From Diplonema japonicum (taxonomy: Eukaryota; Euglenozoa; Diplonemea; Diplonemida; Diplonemidae), in assembly GCA_964019335.1 (NCBI GenBank), contig OZ025753.1, positions 62,001 to 126,000 on the forward strand: DNA of 64,000 nt. Reading direction: 5' to 3'. The translations under genes were made by a program, and so were the position numbers. Within the stretch, counting starts at the first letter, position 1. The number at the start of each line of letters is the position of its first letter. The notes under the pieces were generated by a model. The model had not been told where the DNA came from, searched no databases, and saw only the letters and a program-made list of their open reading frames with translations. Below are positions 9,683 through 19,037 of this stretch, one piece after another.

Positions 9683-11542
9683 ATGATCGGAAGCAAAATC
9701 CTTCTCATAGCCAACAGCTTGTGCATCATGGTGCTCATGACGACAGTGATGTTGACTGCCCGTGCGATGGATGCCTTTCAGACTGGTACCGAAACACAGC
9801 TGGCCACGATCCAGCTTGCGATGGAGCTCAGACAGTCGTCCGACGACCTTACCAGGTTTGTGAGGACATATGCTGTCACGGGGAACTCGTCCTACTGGGA
9901 TTACTTCTTAAACGTGTTGAGCATCAGGAACGGGGAGACACCTCTTCCGATTGAGCCCTATAGAATCTACTGGGACCTCTACGTTCTGGCGGGTCCGCCA
10001 AGAGATTTCGGTCCACCCCACTCACTTGAGGACAGAATGAGAAACGCAGGATTCACCGAAAAAGAGCTTGGTCTTGTCCAAGCAGCCAAGGACAAGAGCG
10101 ACGAACTCATCGACTTGGAAACGGTGGCGTCCAATGCTATGGTAGGCCTGTACCGACCGGGGGACCCTACCCTCGTACCACAGCGGGACGTGTCCAACTT
10201 AACAGCAGCACAGAAGCTGGAGTTCAGTGTGTCGGCTCCGATGAATCAAACCTATGCCATGAACCTTGTGCACGGGTGGGACTACCACAGATACAAGGCG
10301 GGGATCATGAAGCCACTTGATGACTTTTACGTTGAAGCGCACCGCCGAACGAGTTCGTTGTCAGCAATCCGACGGACGACCACCATTCTGACTATCTTGC
10401 AGATCACCGTGATTGCCGTTCTGATCGGCGTTGTCTGCGCCCTGGCCTTCGCACACTACAACGAGGTTCTTGAAAAGAAGAAGCTGGTGGAGCAAAAGCT
10501 TGAGGCTGAACAAATCGCGGATGCGATCAGCTGCTTGGACCTGATGTCCATGGACTACCTCGAGCGTTTGAAAACCCCCAATATGCTGCAATGCGCGTTC
10601 ATCAAAATCATCAAAAACCTGAAGCTGTACAAACCGTACCTCCCGTCTCATCTCATAGATGGGGAGGGGTTAGAGAAGGAGGAAGATATGTCAGAATCTA
10701 AGGTGTCTCGCACCTCGCGTGCAGATTCGTTTCAAAGCTTGCGGTCGGTCAACGAGGTGAAGAAGCGCATGGCCTTGGGGATTGAAAAGAAGCGGATCAT
10801 CGCGGTGGCCGTGTCGTGCAAGTACGAGAAGCTCTCGATAAGCAAGCTTCCCGACCACATTGCGAAGCTATCCGACTTCCTCTTTTCGGTGTCGACCATC
10901 AGCAACGGGACCACACACATGACACCGGCAGGGCAGTTTTTCGTTTGCTTTGTTGCCGGGCGATGCGTGAACAGGGAAGCAGCTGCTCAAAACCTGGCCG
11001 CGAAGCTCCACATTGCACAGGACAGCGACTTCTTGAGGGCATTGAGCATTTCTTGCGGTGTGTCAAGTGGGGTCGAAGGCTGTGGAAACGTCGGCGGTGA
11101 ACACCAGCGAGGCTTCATGCACACCGGGGAGGTCCTGAACCTCGCAAAGTACATCGCCGACATGACTAGTTTCATTAACGTTTTCGTGCTCATTGAGGAG
11201 ACTGCTGTCAGGAAAATGGCTGGTGTCCTTGCTGTCCTTCGTGCCCGTTTGGCCACAGATGCCAACTCCACTTTCTATCACTGTTACGAGTACATTGGGG
11301 AAGAGGAGGTTGCCAACGAGGAGTGGCTCTACCAGCTGCAGAACATATCGGATGCTCCAACAGCAAAGCTGAACACCACCATCATGCAGCTTTACTCACA
11401 GCCAGATGCCGTTGATGTGAGCGGGATCCCGAACACACTCGAAATCCCTGCGATGGAACCTTACAGCCTGCAGTGGCTCAGAGTGGGGGATTATATCCCA
11501 CCGACTTACACGCATATGTGCACTTCGTTGCTTAAACAATGA
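9683..11542 (+). CDS. Two-TM membrane protein with degenerate nucleotide-cyclase domain
   Basis: The 619-residue start was chosen at ATG 9683, which gives a clean N-terminal hydrophobic helix (residues 4-28). A probably extracellular helical region of about 200 residues follows, resembling the sensor bundles of receptor cyclases, then a second TM (about 232-258), a charged coiled-coil linker and the motif LYKPYLPSHL (about 314) that often precedes class III cyclase domains in algae and protists. The domain (about 370-520) retains the ISCGVSSG and HTGEVLNLAK blocks. The two metal-binding Asp positions are not acidic: AVSCKYEK replaces the first and PAGQFFVCF has Gln at the second. I infer a regulatory or pseudo-cyclase receptor without catalysis. 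Its last 33 codons and stop are duplicated at 11815. Confidence 0.72.
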   Translation: MIGSKILLIANSLCIMVLMTTVMLTARAMDAFQTGTETQLATIQLAMELRQSSDDLTRFVRTYAVTGNSSYWDYFLNVLSIRNGETPLPIEPYRIYWDLYVLAGPPRDFGPPHSLEDRMRNAGFTEKELGLVQAAKDKSDELIDLETVASNAMVGLYRPGDPTLVPQRDVSNLTAAQKLEFSVSAPMNQTYAMNLVHGWDYHRYKAGIMKPLDDFYVEAHRRTSSLSAIRRTTTILTILQITVIAVLIGVVCALAFAHYNEVLEKKKLVEQKLEAEQIADAISCLDLMSMDYLERLKTPNMLQCAFIKIIKNLKLYKPYLPSHLIDGEGLEKEEDMSESKVSRTSRADSFQSLRSVNEVKKRMALGIEKKRIIAVAVSCKYEKLSISKLPDHIAKLSDFLFSVSTISNGTTHMTPAGQFFVCFVAGRCVNREAAAQNLAAKLHIAQDSDFLRALSISCGVSSGVEGCGNVGGEHQRGFMHTGEVLNLAKYIADMTSFINVFVLIEETAVRKMAGVLAVLRARLATDANSTFYHCYEYIGEEEVANEEWLYQLQNISDAPTAKLNTTIMQLYSQPDAVDVSGIPNTLEIPAMEPYSLQWLRVGDYIPPTYTHMCTSLLKQ

Positions 11543-11556
11543 GATTCTTTTTCATT
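11452..11556 (+). repeat. Duplicated gene end, first copy (second at 11815-11919)
   Basis: About 105 bp covering the last codons, stop and first bases of 3' UTR of the cyclase-like gene recur 363 bp downstream with one mismatch. Confidence 0.9.
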
Positions 11557-11814
11557 GGGACCAAAATGCCCTTGAAAAATGAAGGACCATATGACCCCCC
11601 CCCCATTAAAGAAAAGAAAGTGTAGATATGATTATTGGCTATTTGCGTGCCCTTACGTGTTTAACTCTGCACGAAGCAAAAAAAAAAGAATAAAAAGCAA
11701 GAAACTTACCAATGCAAAATTTTGCTACAAGAAGTAGTTTGTTTGCAGGCCCCTAGCCCCCCCAACCCTCGCTATGTTTCCGCAAATGCAGGGTGCCAAC
11801 ACGGGCCTCCTTGT

Positions 11815-11919
11815 GATGGAACCTTACAGCCTGCAGTGGCTCAGAGTGGGGGATTATATCCCACCGACTTACACGCATATGTGCACTTCGTTGCTTAAAC
11901 AATGAGATTCTGTTTCATT
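11815..11919 (+). repeat. Duplicated gene end, second copy
   Basis: Direct repeat of 11452-11556, starting GATGGAACCTTACAGC. It has no upstream coding sequence, so it is a non-functional tail duplicate. The 260 bp between the copies is unique AT-rich sequence. Confidence 0.9.
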
Positions 11920-11929
11920 TTTTTCATTT

Positions 11930-12052
11930 TTTTTGCAAGAACGAGTCTTTAACTTGTCTAAGACTTGTCGAAACAAAAGGGGAACGTTGGCAACGTGTTT
12001 GGGTTGACAAACTTCTCCAGGTTTTACCCGGCACGTACAAACAACGGCCAGT

Positions 12053-12093
<41 letters not shown>
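11930..12093 (-). repeat. SINE-like repeat, copy 1
   Basis: About 120 bp (GCAAGAACGAGTCTTT to AACGGCCAGTTCC on the plus strand) with poly-T flanks, so poly-A tailed on the minus strand. Further copies are at 33591-33732, 33733-33778 (partial) and 42361-42518. No convincing pol III A or B box, so the RNA source is unknown. Confidence 0.65.
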
Positions 12094-12096
<3 letters not shown>

Positions 12097-12118
12097 CTCG
12101 AGCCGGGTTTTCAAGGGT

Positions 12119-12248
12119 GGGAGTGAAAATAAGATTTTACTTTATGTCACTCTCAGCTTTATTTTCACTCCCAGTTACCTTGAAATTAGGCCCAGGAGTG
12201 AAATAATGTTCGAGCGTGAAATAATGTAACATTATTTCACTCCTGGAC
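12119..12248. repeat. Pair of perfect foldback elements
   Basis: 12119-12172 has 14-bp perfect arms GGGAGTGAAAATAA / TTATTTTCACTCCC. 12191-12248 has 19-bp perfect arms beginning CCAGGAGTGAAATAATG. They are MITE-like hairpins of the same family as those at 8152 and 42756. Confidence 0.75.
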
Positions 12249-12544
12249 CTAGGTTTAGGGCAAGTTACAGCAAGATCAACGCCATCACCCAACGAAACTT
12301 CAGTAAGAAAATGCAGAGCTTTCCCGGGGTTGCACTTCTTTTGAAGAAGGCCATGAGGCGAAAAAAAGCTTCGGTGTTAAGTTAGGAACAAATGAAAGAG
12401 TATCTGGCAGTGACCTATGAAAAATTCAGTTTTAGGGGTCAAAATCGGGTTTTAGTGGTTTTGGTAAAGTCAGAGAGTATGCTTTCAATAGCAAGAAATA
12501 GCGGAACTCACTACTAGAAGGTGGCTGAAATGATGTTGGAAGTG

Positions 12545-13252
12545 GAAACCTTCATTTCCTAGTCTTCTGCGGCTGAGATGTGCTGCTGAGTGGGCGACCT
12601 CGTTTCTTCTTCATACTATTAGGCCTTCTACCGCATTTTGAGGGGGTTTTAAGAGGCTCATTCGTAGGTGTACTTGGTGCTTTGGGCTTGTCATGGGGAG
12701 TGTCGAGTGTTTTTGTAATTTGGTCACTATTCTTTCTCGTTTTTCAAGTCCGGGAAGGCTATCAAGAACGTCCTCATACTCATCACAAGATTCATAGACT
12801 GGGGGCCTTTTCTCTACCCTGTCTGCATCGAGTTCTTTGATGATGTACTTTAGTTCCTTCTAGCTCGTGGGTGCGAGCAAATACACCCTCCGTGTGCTCC
12901 TGAGCTCATATGCACCTGTAAAATCCGGAAACTCAAGAATCTTCTTTTTGTACGGTCCAAAGACATCAGTAACTACATGCACGGCGCACCGTATCGTATT
13001 GGTGATGTTAGCTATTTGTTCCACAGTTTTAATTGTTGTAGAACGAGGCACCCAAAGCCAAACACGAGAGAGCACACCAAAGTGGCTGTCCCTGCCCTTA
13101 TTTCGTCATGTGTGATGTGGTCAAGCCTCATGCCTCTGACCAATTGGCGCCGTGTGGTGTCTTGTTGGCTACTAAACCAACCAGAAAATGATAGCAGAAG
13201 TGCCGCTAAAAGTTCCCCTTTACACACTACTTCACAAACTAGTGCAGCACAG
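12545..13252 (-). pseudogene. Decayed gene with AT-hook-like C-terminus
   Basis: Minus-strand blocks in shifting frames read as one eroded protein: a Cys/Leu-rich start (about 13248-13080), VPRSTTIKTVEQIANIT and FPDFTGAYELRSTRRVYLL (about 13060-12880), an acidic stretch (about 12850-12740), and a basic end with KKKRGRPLSSTS before a stop near 12557. The KRGRP core resembles an AT hook. At least two frameshifts and one internal stop. It directly abuts the truncated LRR gene, so a rearrangement junction lies near 13245. Family unknown. Confidence 0.4.
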
Positions 13253-13943
13253 TAATGGAAGAAAGATTGGTCAACGTATTCAAGTCGATGGTTTCTAGTT
13301 TTTCGCACCCAAACAAGAAGCCATCACCAATAGAAGAAAGATTGGTCATCGCATTCAAGTTGATGGTTTCTAGATTTTTGCACTTATATAAAAGATTTTC
13401 ATCAATGGTGGAAACATTGGGGAGGATGAGATCAACAGACGTCAGGTGGTCGCACTCTTCAAGAAACTCAGAGCCTATCCTTGTAACACAGCCTGTGGAG
13501 TCGGTGACAACGAGGAACCGAAGTTCAGAAGGAAGGACCGTCCTGTCCATGGACAAGACTTCGACAGCTGGCGAGTTCCCCACCTCCACCACCAGAACCA
13601 GCTCAGGGACAGCTCTCACAAGCTCCTCAAGCTCTGAAACCACTTCTGAGCTCTCAAGCTCCTCCAGCTGAACGGTTCTCATCTTCGCCTCCACATGGAC
13701 CACGCTGCCCTCCACGAGCCCGAGTTCCTGGATATCTTCACCCCCGTTCCTGTCCAGGACCTCTCCCTCCCAAACCAGTTCGAACTTGCCTTCGAGTAAA
13801 CCAGCAGCACACCCCGCCTTCTTGTACAGGATCCCCACCGTCTCCTTCCCCGACACTTCCACATCGTGAACCCCGCCTCCCGTCTTCACGAACACTGTCA
13901 TATCGTTCACCTCTTCACCTGATCCCTCTCTCTTTCCATTCAT
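13239..13943 (-). pseudogene. Ubiquitin-like + BspA LRR protein, 3' truncated
   Basis: 234 codons. About 70 residues from MTVFVKT (codon 15; possible true start at 13901) match the ubiquitin-like fold pattern: MTVFVKT at the start, ELVWEGEVLD in the middle and SVVHVEA at the end. Then a linker and only three or four BspA-type repeats of 25 residues (KNLETINLNAMTNLSSIGDG) before the frame runs into foreign sequence and stops. The intact relative at 35463-36764 has about ten repeats, so this is a truncated copy. Role unknown; such LRR families are often surface or interaction proteins. Confidence 0.6.
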
Positions 13944-13951
13944 AAAAAAGT

Positions 13952-14112
13952 TGTCTCGATTTTAGTGGTGCCATGCAGTATGTGACACAGCGGCCACCCT
14001 TGTGAAACTTCGCCCCGAAGCCTCCCAAGTCCCCTGTGGTCCCGTAGAAGGTAAAAGTGGAGAGGTAAAGAAAGCTTGGAAATTGAAATAGGGAGAGGGG
14101 CCACAGAAGCAA
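13952..14112 (-). repeat. Dispersed repeat next to a UBL-LRR gene, copy 1
   Basis: About 150 bp (minus strand: TGCTTCTGTGG ... GACTTGGGAGGC ... AAGTTTCACAAGGGTG ... GCACCACTAAAATCGAGAC). It lies just upstream of the truncated UBL-LRR gene. A diverged copy is at 37118-37276, downstream of the intact UBL-LRR gene. Confidence 0.7.
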
Positions 14113-14245
14113 TTAAACACCAACTGGAGAGTTGTGGGAGGCTTGCTTCACTGGCACGATGCCGCGGGGAGGCTACTTGCCTGACCTGGTGAAGCCACCT
14201 CGCGATGCTAACTGGCGCCACGCGTAGGGTGGGCTCTCCACCCCC

Positions 14246-14356
14246 TTCCAGGTTTCCCCACGTGTACGGCTTTAGAACGAGAGTTTCCCTTTCGCTTGTG
14301 TTTCTCCAAACCACAATTACCAGGAACCACCACAGGGAGGTTGGAAACATTGGTCC
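14246..14356. repeat. Dispersed repeat, copy 1
   Basis: Contains CCAGGTTTCCCCACG, AACGAGAGTTTCCCTTTCG and GTTGGAAACATTG, all found in the same order at 53890-53977. Function unknown. It abuts the broken 3' end of PLE copy 3. Confidence 0.6.
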
Positions 14357-15604
14357 CCAAAAAAGGAAAAAGGTGACTGACATCCTCAAGAGGAGCCTCC
14401 CACGTACCAGGAATTAAGCAGAGGTTGCTTCCATGGCCCGTATCAGTCTACCGCCGGAAAGAATAATGAAAATAACGGAACGAAGCGAAAAAGGAAAAGA
14501 GAGAAGACGGCCTGGTCGCCAGGAAGTGCTGGTTCAGACGCGTCGGCGGACGCAGTTTAACGTCATACCCGGGACCGAAAACATGTAGGAAAAGGCAAAA
14601 GCAGAAAAGGTAATAACAAGCTTAAAATTGGAAAGATAATGGAATGGGTGGAAACTAAATAATAGGGTGCGAGATCTGTGAAACCTTGCATAGCCTATCG
14701 CCCTCGTAGCACGCCGGGCCGGCACTCCTACATTGTGTAGGGTTGTTTCCGATTGTTCCTAGTTGTAGGAATGCAGGACAGTCGACCACTGCGATTCGTT
14801 GTAATAGAGGGTCCCGGCCCCTACAAAGTCAGCGAGCAGGGCTGCCACGGTCAGTAGGACTTGTCCCCGAACCCTTGGGTTTGCAGCAGAAAGCCCTGTT
14901 CCTGGCGGGATGCGTAGTGCCACGTCGAGCCGTGATCAGCAGGCACGGGATCACAACCCGTGTGTCGAGGGGGACCGCGACCAGGGGGGCCTCACCCAAG
15001 AAGTGAGTGCACGCCCTGGACATGCAGTTGGGGTCAAAAATGGCCTCGCCCTTGGAAAGAAAGCCCAGATGTCGAAGCTCATCCAGGTCCTCAGGGCCGT
15101 CAACGCCTGCATCCTTGGTGAGCCTCCGGAGGGCGACGAGCCCAGTGATCCTGGTGTTCGGCCGCGTCGCGGCGAGATCTCGCTTGGCCGCGGGGAGTGC
15201 AGGACCGTCCTCAGGCTCCGGGCGTTTGTTCCTCTGTGCGTTGTAGGTGATCAGGAGAGGGGTCTTCCCCGAAGGTCTAGCTTTATCGCCTCCTGGGGTC
15301 TCGGAGCCAAAGAGCGGGTGCTTCCATCCGCCTTGGGCGAAGAACTCCGACCACCACTGTTGCTGCACCGGGGTGTTCAGTCCCGAATGCCACTCGTGAG
15401 ACAGCCGGAGACGCTCGGACTCAGGCAGTGCGTTGTGCGCAGTCAAAAGTAGTTGCTCTTGGTTGGCGACAGTTACTTGTTGGTCGGTAGTTCTGACCGC
15501 GTCACGAGCCTCGAGCAGCAGTTGATGTGGAGGGGTGTCCAGGTGCTTCGGGAGGGACCCGACCGCCAGGATCCGTCTCTGGTGCTCGTCCAAGAGCTCC
15601 ACGT

Positions 15605-15797
15605 AAGAAGAAGCACGACGGCACTGCATACGAGCACGAAAGCCGTCGTGGTAAGAGTTCTACATCCACCGACGACGAAGGGCTTCTCATCCTTCGCGAA
15701 CAGTCCCAGGGCCTTGACCAGGATGCCCTCGACCGAAGGCTCCCCAAAGACGGATGGCCGCTACCTCAGTCTCTTGGTCTACTTCCGACAACGACCG
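15605..15797 (+). other. In-place inverted segment within PLE copy 3
   Basis: About 190 bp coding RKKKHDGTAYEHESRRGK and onward lies on the plus strand, while both neighbours of the same protein are on the minus strand. The order of the segment relative to copies 1/2 is otherwise preserved, so this is a local flip rather than a separate insertion. Confidence 0.85.
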
Positions 15798-16331
15798 AGG
15801 GTTTATCCGGGGAGTCCTGTGTGAGGTCGATCACCTCTGGGGCCCCGTTTGTTCGAGGAGGGTCAAGGGGGGCAACTGCCTCGGTTCGGGCAACGGGCGC
15901 CTCCAGGGTCGGTGTTTGGACGCCGACCGCCGGTTGGAGTGTCGCGTGTCCCATGCCGGGAGGCATCGGCGTGTCAATCCCGAGCCCGATGTCCTGATGG
16001 GCGGACTGGGTGCATATCGTAAGCTGGGCGGCCCCAGGGACCGTCACTAGGGCTCCAATCGTCTGGTGGATGCCCAGGGGGCCCCCTGCCGACTCGGGCG
16101 TCGTCGCCTCGACTCGGACTAAGGATGGCTCCGCAGCCGACGTCGATTCGGTGCTGATAACCGGTTGGAGTGTCGCGTGTCGCATGCCAGACGGCATCGG
16201 TGTGTCAAACCCGTGCCCGGTGCAGACCGCGAGCTCAGTGGGTGCCACGCTCGTTGATGGCGGCTGGCACGGTGTCAACTGCGGCCCAGCATTCGTCCGT
16301 CTCAACAGAGTCGCGCGGGGTGTAGAGGCTG

Positions 16332-16440
16332 CTGAAATGGTTTTAAGTTAGGATGAAGAAGCGAAGAAATAGATAAAAAGGGGTGGGAAAGAATAAATAC
16401 TGCATACGAAAACAGAGAGTCGAGTAAAAAAGGGAAAAGG
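16332..16440 (-). mobile_element. Solo PLE 3' fragment inserted in ORF2 of copy 3
   Basis: The last 109 bp of the PLE 3' UTR, ending CATTTCAG, flanked by a 5-bp duplication CAGCC (GGCTG on the plus strand at 16327-16331 and 16439-16443). Removing it with one CAGCC restores the ORF2 frame of copy 3. Confidence 0.85.
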
Positions 16441-17471
16441 CTGCAAGCGATCGCGGTTCTGTAGCCTCCGAAACCGGCCTGGCCGAGGTCGCAGGCGTCC
16501 TCAGTTCTATAGACCTTGTGAATAGCCTGACCTCTGGTGAAACGGGTGTCTGCAGTTTTGCCGACTTCGTAAAAAGCTTGATCGGCGCGGCGTCCTCAAT
16601 TCCGCGTATATTGGACAGGTGTTGCGGTCGGGTCCGTCTGACAGGCTGCGACTGCTATCTGTGGCGCAGACTTCCGCAAACTTGCGACCTTCGGGAAAAG
16701 TGGGATCGTTCCAACTAAGTCTGTCTGGCTCGTCGCAGATGTGGTGGCGACAGAGCATCCGGTGTGCACGGCCCGGACGGCCACAGCGGCAACTAGGGCC
16801 ACGAAGGTTATGGCGACGGGACGCTCGATGTGAGCAGTGTGTGTAGTCATAGATGGAGCGGCGGCTGTCGTGTCAGACCGTCTGACGCGTGTGGCATGTG
16901 CAGCTACGGCTGCGGCCTTGGTGACGTAGATAAGGAGGGTGCGGTCATCCGGGGTGTTGACAGCACCCTCAGCCGTTTCTGGATTCGAGTAGCTTGCCTG
17001 CGGTGCCGCCGGGGTGACGACCGGCTCTAACTCGCGGCTCTGCCTCAGGGTCAAGAACACGAGTAATGTGTTTCCTGCCCGGGGCTGTCTCGGCCCACGT
17101 CTTGTCTGTGATGCAGAGGATGCTGTGCTCGCAGTAGGTCGTGCAAAGCTGTTGGACACGCTGGGTCCTTAACTTTTTGTCGGTGTCTTTAACGACGTAC
17201 CGTCCGTTTGTAAGGAGAGCGATAATCCAGTGGCCGCTGCGACTGCGCTTCAGGGGACCGATTATCAGACAAGGGGCTTTCATGCCCGCGCTGAAAGTTA
17301 CCAATTTTGCTCCGACTACCATGAGGCAGGCGCGTGACATGGTTGAGCGATCGGGCGCTTCTGCGTTGTCGGAAGGGTTGACGCTTCGTGCGAAGCCGTG
17401 GTACATCTTCTGGATCTCTTGCATTGTAGAGAAGGGGATGCGATCCACCCCGGCATACTCTGCCAACCAGT

Positions 17472-17968
17472 TTATGACGGCCCAACCGCATTCCAGGCCC
17501 CAACGACCCTCCCCACTTTTGTTGTGCAGGTTGATGGGGCCTTGTATTGTTGCAGGACCTTAGAGAAAAAGGCCCGCAAGTGATTTCTCTCCGAGGCAAA
17601 GCGCCGATCCACTCGTTCGATGAGGAAGGCGTTGTACGCTTTCCGCAGGCCATCCCCGTCGTGACCGCGGTCCAAGAGCAGGTAGATCACTGAGGCGATC
17701 TCGCGTCGGAGGTCCGCGATGTTGTTGGTCAGGGCGCAGGCACGGATGACCATGCCTTTGAAGATGCCTGGACCCTGAGTGGTGGGGGCCGCGGTGTGCC
17801 CGTGGGTGAAACGAGTAGGCTGGAAGTGCCAGTTCTGGGCCTTGTCGTTTATGCTGAGCCTAATGTAGTTGTACTTAGGCTGCTCGTGGCGCTCTATCCG
17901 GATGCGGATCCCGATGAAGGGGACGTCGCACGGGTCGGATGAGGTCTTTACGTATGCCATGCCAACAC
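17472..17968 (-). pseudogene. PLE copy 3 RT C-terminal fragment
   Basis: 162 codons matching ORF1 of copies 1/2 from MAYVKTSSDPCDVPFIG to the thumb region (FFSKVLQQY), about 90% similar. Motif A, B and C blocks are absent through 5' truncation. The frame runs directly into protease sequence in another frame because the linker is missing. Confidence 0.8.
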
Positions 17969-18600
17969 AGTCATATCTGAACCGACTCTAAGAGCCGAAC
18001 TCCCCCTTCCCCCCCTCCCAGTTTATCTTCACAGGTCGCCACCAACACTGGCCTCTATCTCTTATATTCGTTACCCTATTCGGGAAACAAAGGTTGCTTC
18101 CCCAACGCGTTCCATTCTCGGGTTTTCGTATGCAGTATTTATCCTTCTTCACCCCCTTTTTAATTTACCTTTTCGCTTTTTTATTCCCACTTGCAATATC
18201 ATTTCAGTTCCCCTATTCGGGAAAAAAAGGTTCTCATAAATCTTCATAAACCATAAACTTTGTAAGGTAAATTATTTTGTAAGAATACTTTCCCCTTAAG
18301 CGAGTCTCCATTCCCTATCTTCTTTTTCTTTTTTTTCCGACCCCCCGGGTGCGAGCATGTGATGTGGTGTACTGAGCGTGCGCTTGACTTGTGTCACCTT
18401 GTTAAAAAGATCGTATCTTCTTCTCTTTCTTTTTGCACCCCAAAAGGTGGTCTTACTTACCTGAGAGAACAAAAGAAAAATGTTTTCTACCAACGATTCT
18501 AAAGCTACAATTTCTGCATCAAGGTCACGAAGACAAAATACCACCGCAAGGCCGAGGTGGTGTCTGCCAGACTAGCATTCCCTGTCAACATCTTAAACGA
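17969..18600. other. Spacer with a solo PLE 3' fragment
   Basis: 18119-18207 matches the last part of the PLE 3' UTR (TTTTCGTATGCAGTATTTAT to CATTTCAG) with divergence. It lies between two 22-bp direct repeats beginning CCCTATTCGGGAAA (18074-18095 and 18211-18232). The rest is AT-rich, with no gene seen. Confidence 0.6.
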
Positions 18601-18602
18601 CA

Positions 18603-18661
18603 ACTAGCACGACTCCAAGCAATGTTTCTCGCCCAGATGCCGTCCATCTCATCGCGACACA
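18603..18661 (+). repeat. Orphan fragment of LINE-A 3' coding end
   Basis: About 58 bp identical to 24354-24411 of LINE-A (codes LARLQAMFLAQMPSISSR). It is an isolated scrap with no poly-A of its own. Confidence 0.85.
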
Positions 18662-18856
18662 GCCTCTCTTTTACGTTGAAAGAGAGGTTATTATATTCTC
18701 TTCCATCTGTCGTTTCGCCTGGGTGTGTCATGACGCACAGCTTTTAAAAAAAAAAAAAGAGTAGCTTTCTATTTTTCTTTTTTTTTTTGTCTTTGTATCT
18801 TGTTAAATGATTCTGCCACAGGTTGGAAGAAAAAAAAAAAGAAAAATTACGAATAA

Positions 18857-18921
18857 ATGAACGGTCTTCTGGACATGTTGCTGCTGGCTGCCCTCCTCGC
18901 AAGCAGTGCTGCGGCACTATA
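18857..18921 (+). pseudogene. LVIVD protein 5' scrap (signal peptide only)
   Basis: ATG at 18857 begins MNGLLDMLLLAALLASSAAA followed at once by a stop. This is the signal peptide of the LVIVD family seen at 19537 and 54210, with the upstream leader also similar (CCACAGGTTG, AAAATTACGAATA). Confidence 0.75.
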
Positions 18922-18924
18922 GCT

Positions 18925-19037
18925 GGAGCTCCCCAGGACCAGTCGAAAAGACCTATCATCGCCCAACTAACGCCGTGTCTCGCATGGACCCTCTTGACCC
19001 TCTTCTCGTGCAAGGGCTGAGCGGATTTTTCAGGATG
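18925..19037 (+). repeat. Dispersed repeat, copy 1 (inverted copy at 44046)
   Basis: About 110 bp (GAGCTCCCCAGGACCAGT ... CCCAACTAACGCCGTGTCTC ... CTGAGCGGATTT) recurs on the opposite strand at 44046-44157. The following 19038-19440 is unique and I find no supportable gene in it. Confidence 0.75.

Larger units (their letters stand above)
14759..17540 (-). pseudogene. PLE copy 3 ORF2 (protease/SIM protein), broken
   Basis: Pieces of the ORF2 protein in order on the minus strand: protease domain (17540-16969, with Cys, GHW and VKDTD kept), Ala/Thr-rich middle (to about 16440), nested PLE fragment, continuation to EVIDLTQDSPDKPS (about 15800), an inverted block (15797-15605) and the conserved C-terminal region (15629-14829) with a terminal frameshift; the stop equivalent is at 14759. 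Keeping the catalytic-type residues and the SIM core in so diverged a copy supports past selection on both. Confidence 0.75.
14357..17968 (-). mobile_element. Penelope-like element, copy 3 (divergent, decayed)
   Basis: Minus-strand element of a different subfamily from copies 1 and 2. It is 5' truncated within the RT (begins just before MAYVKTSS, near 17968) and lacks the last 110 bp of the 3' UTR (stops at GTCAGTCACC, 14360). The Ser-rich linker between RT and protease is deleted. It carries a nested PLE 3' fragment (16332-16440) and a local inversion (15605-15797). Confidence 0.85.

Noticed and set aside
11938-12056. tRNA-derived SINE assignment
   Set aside because: No good A box or B box on either strand.
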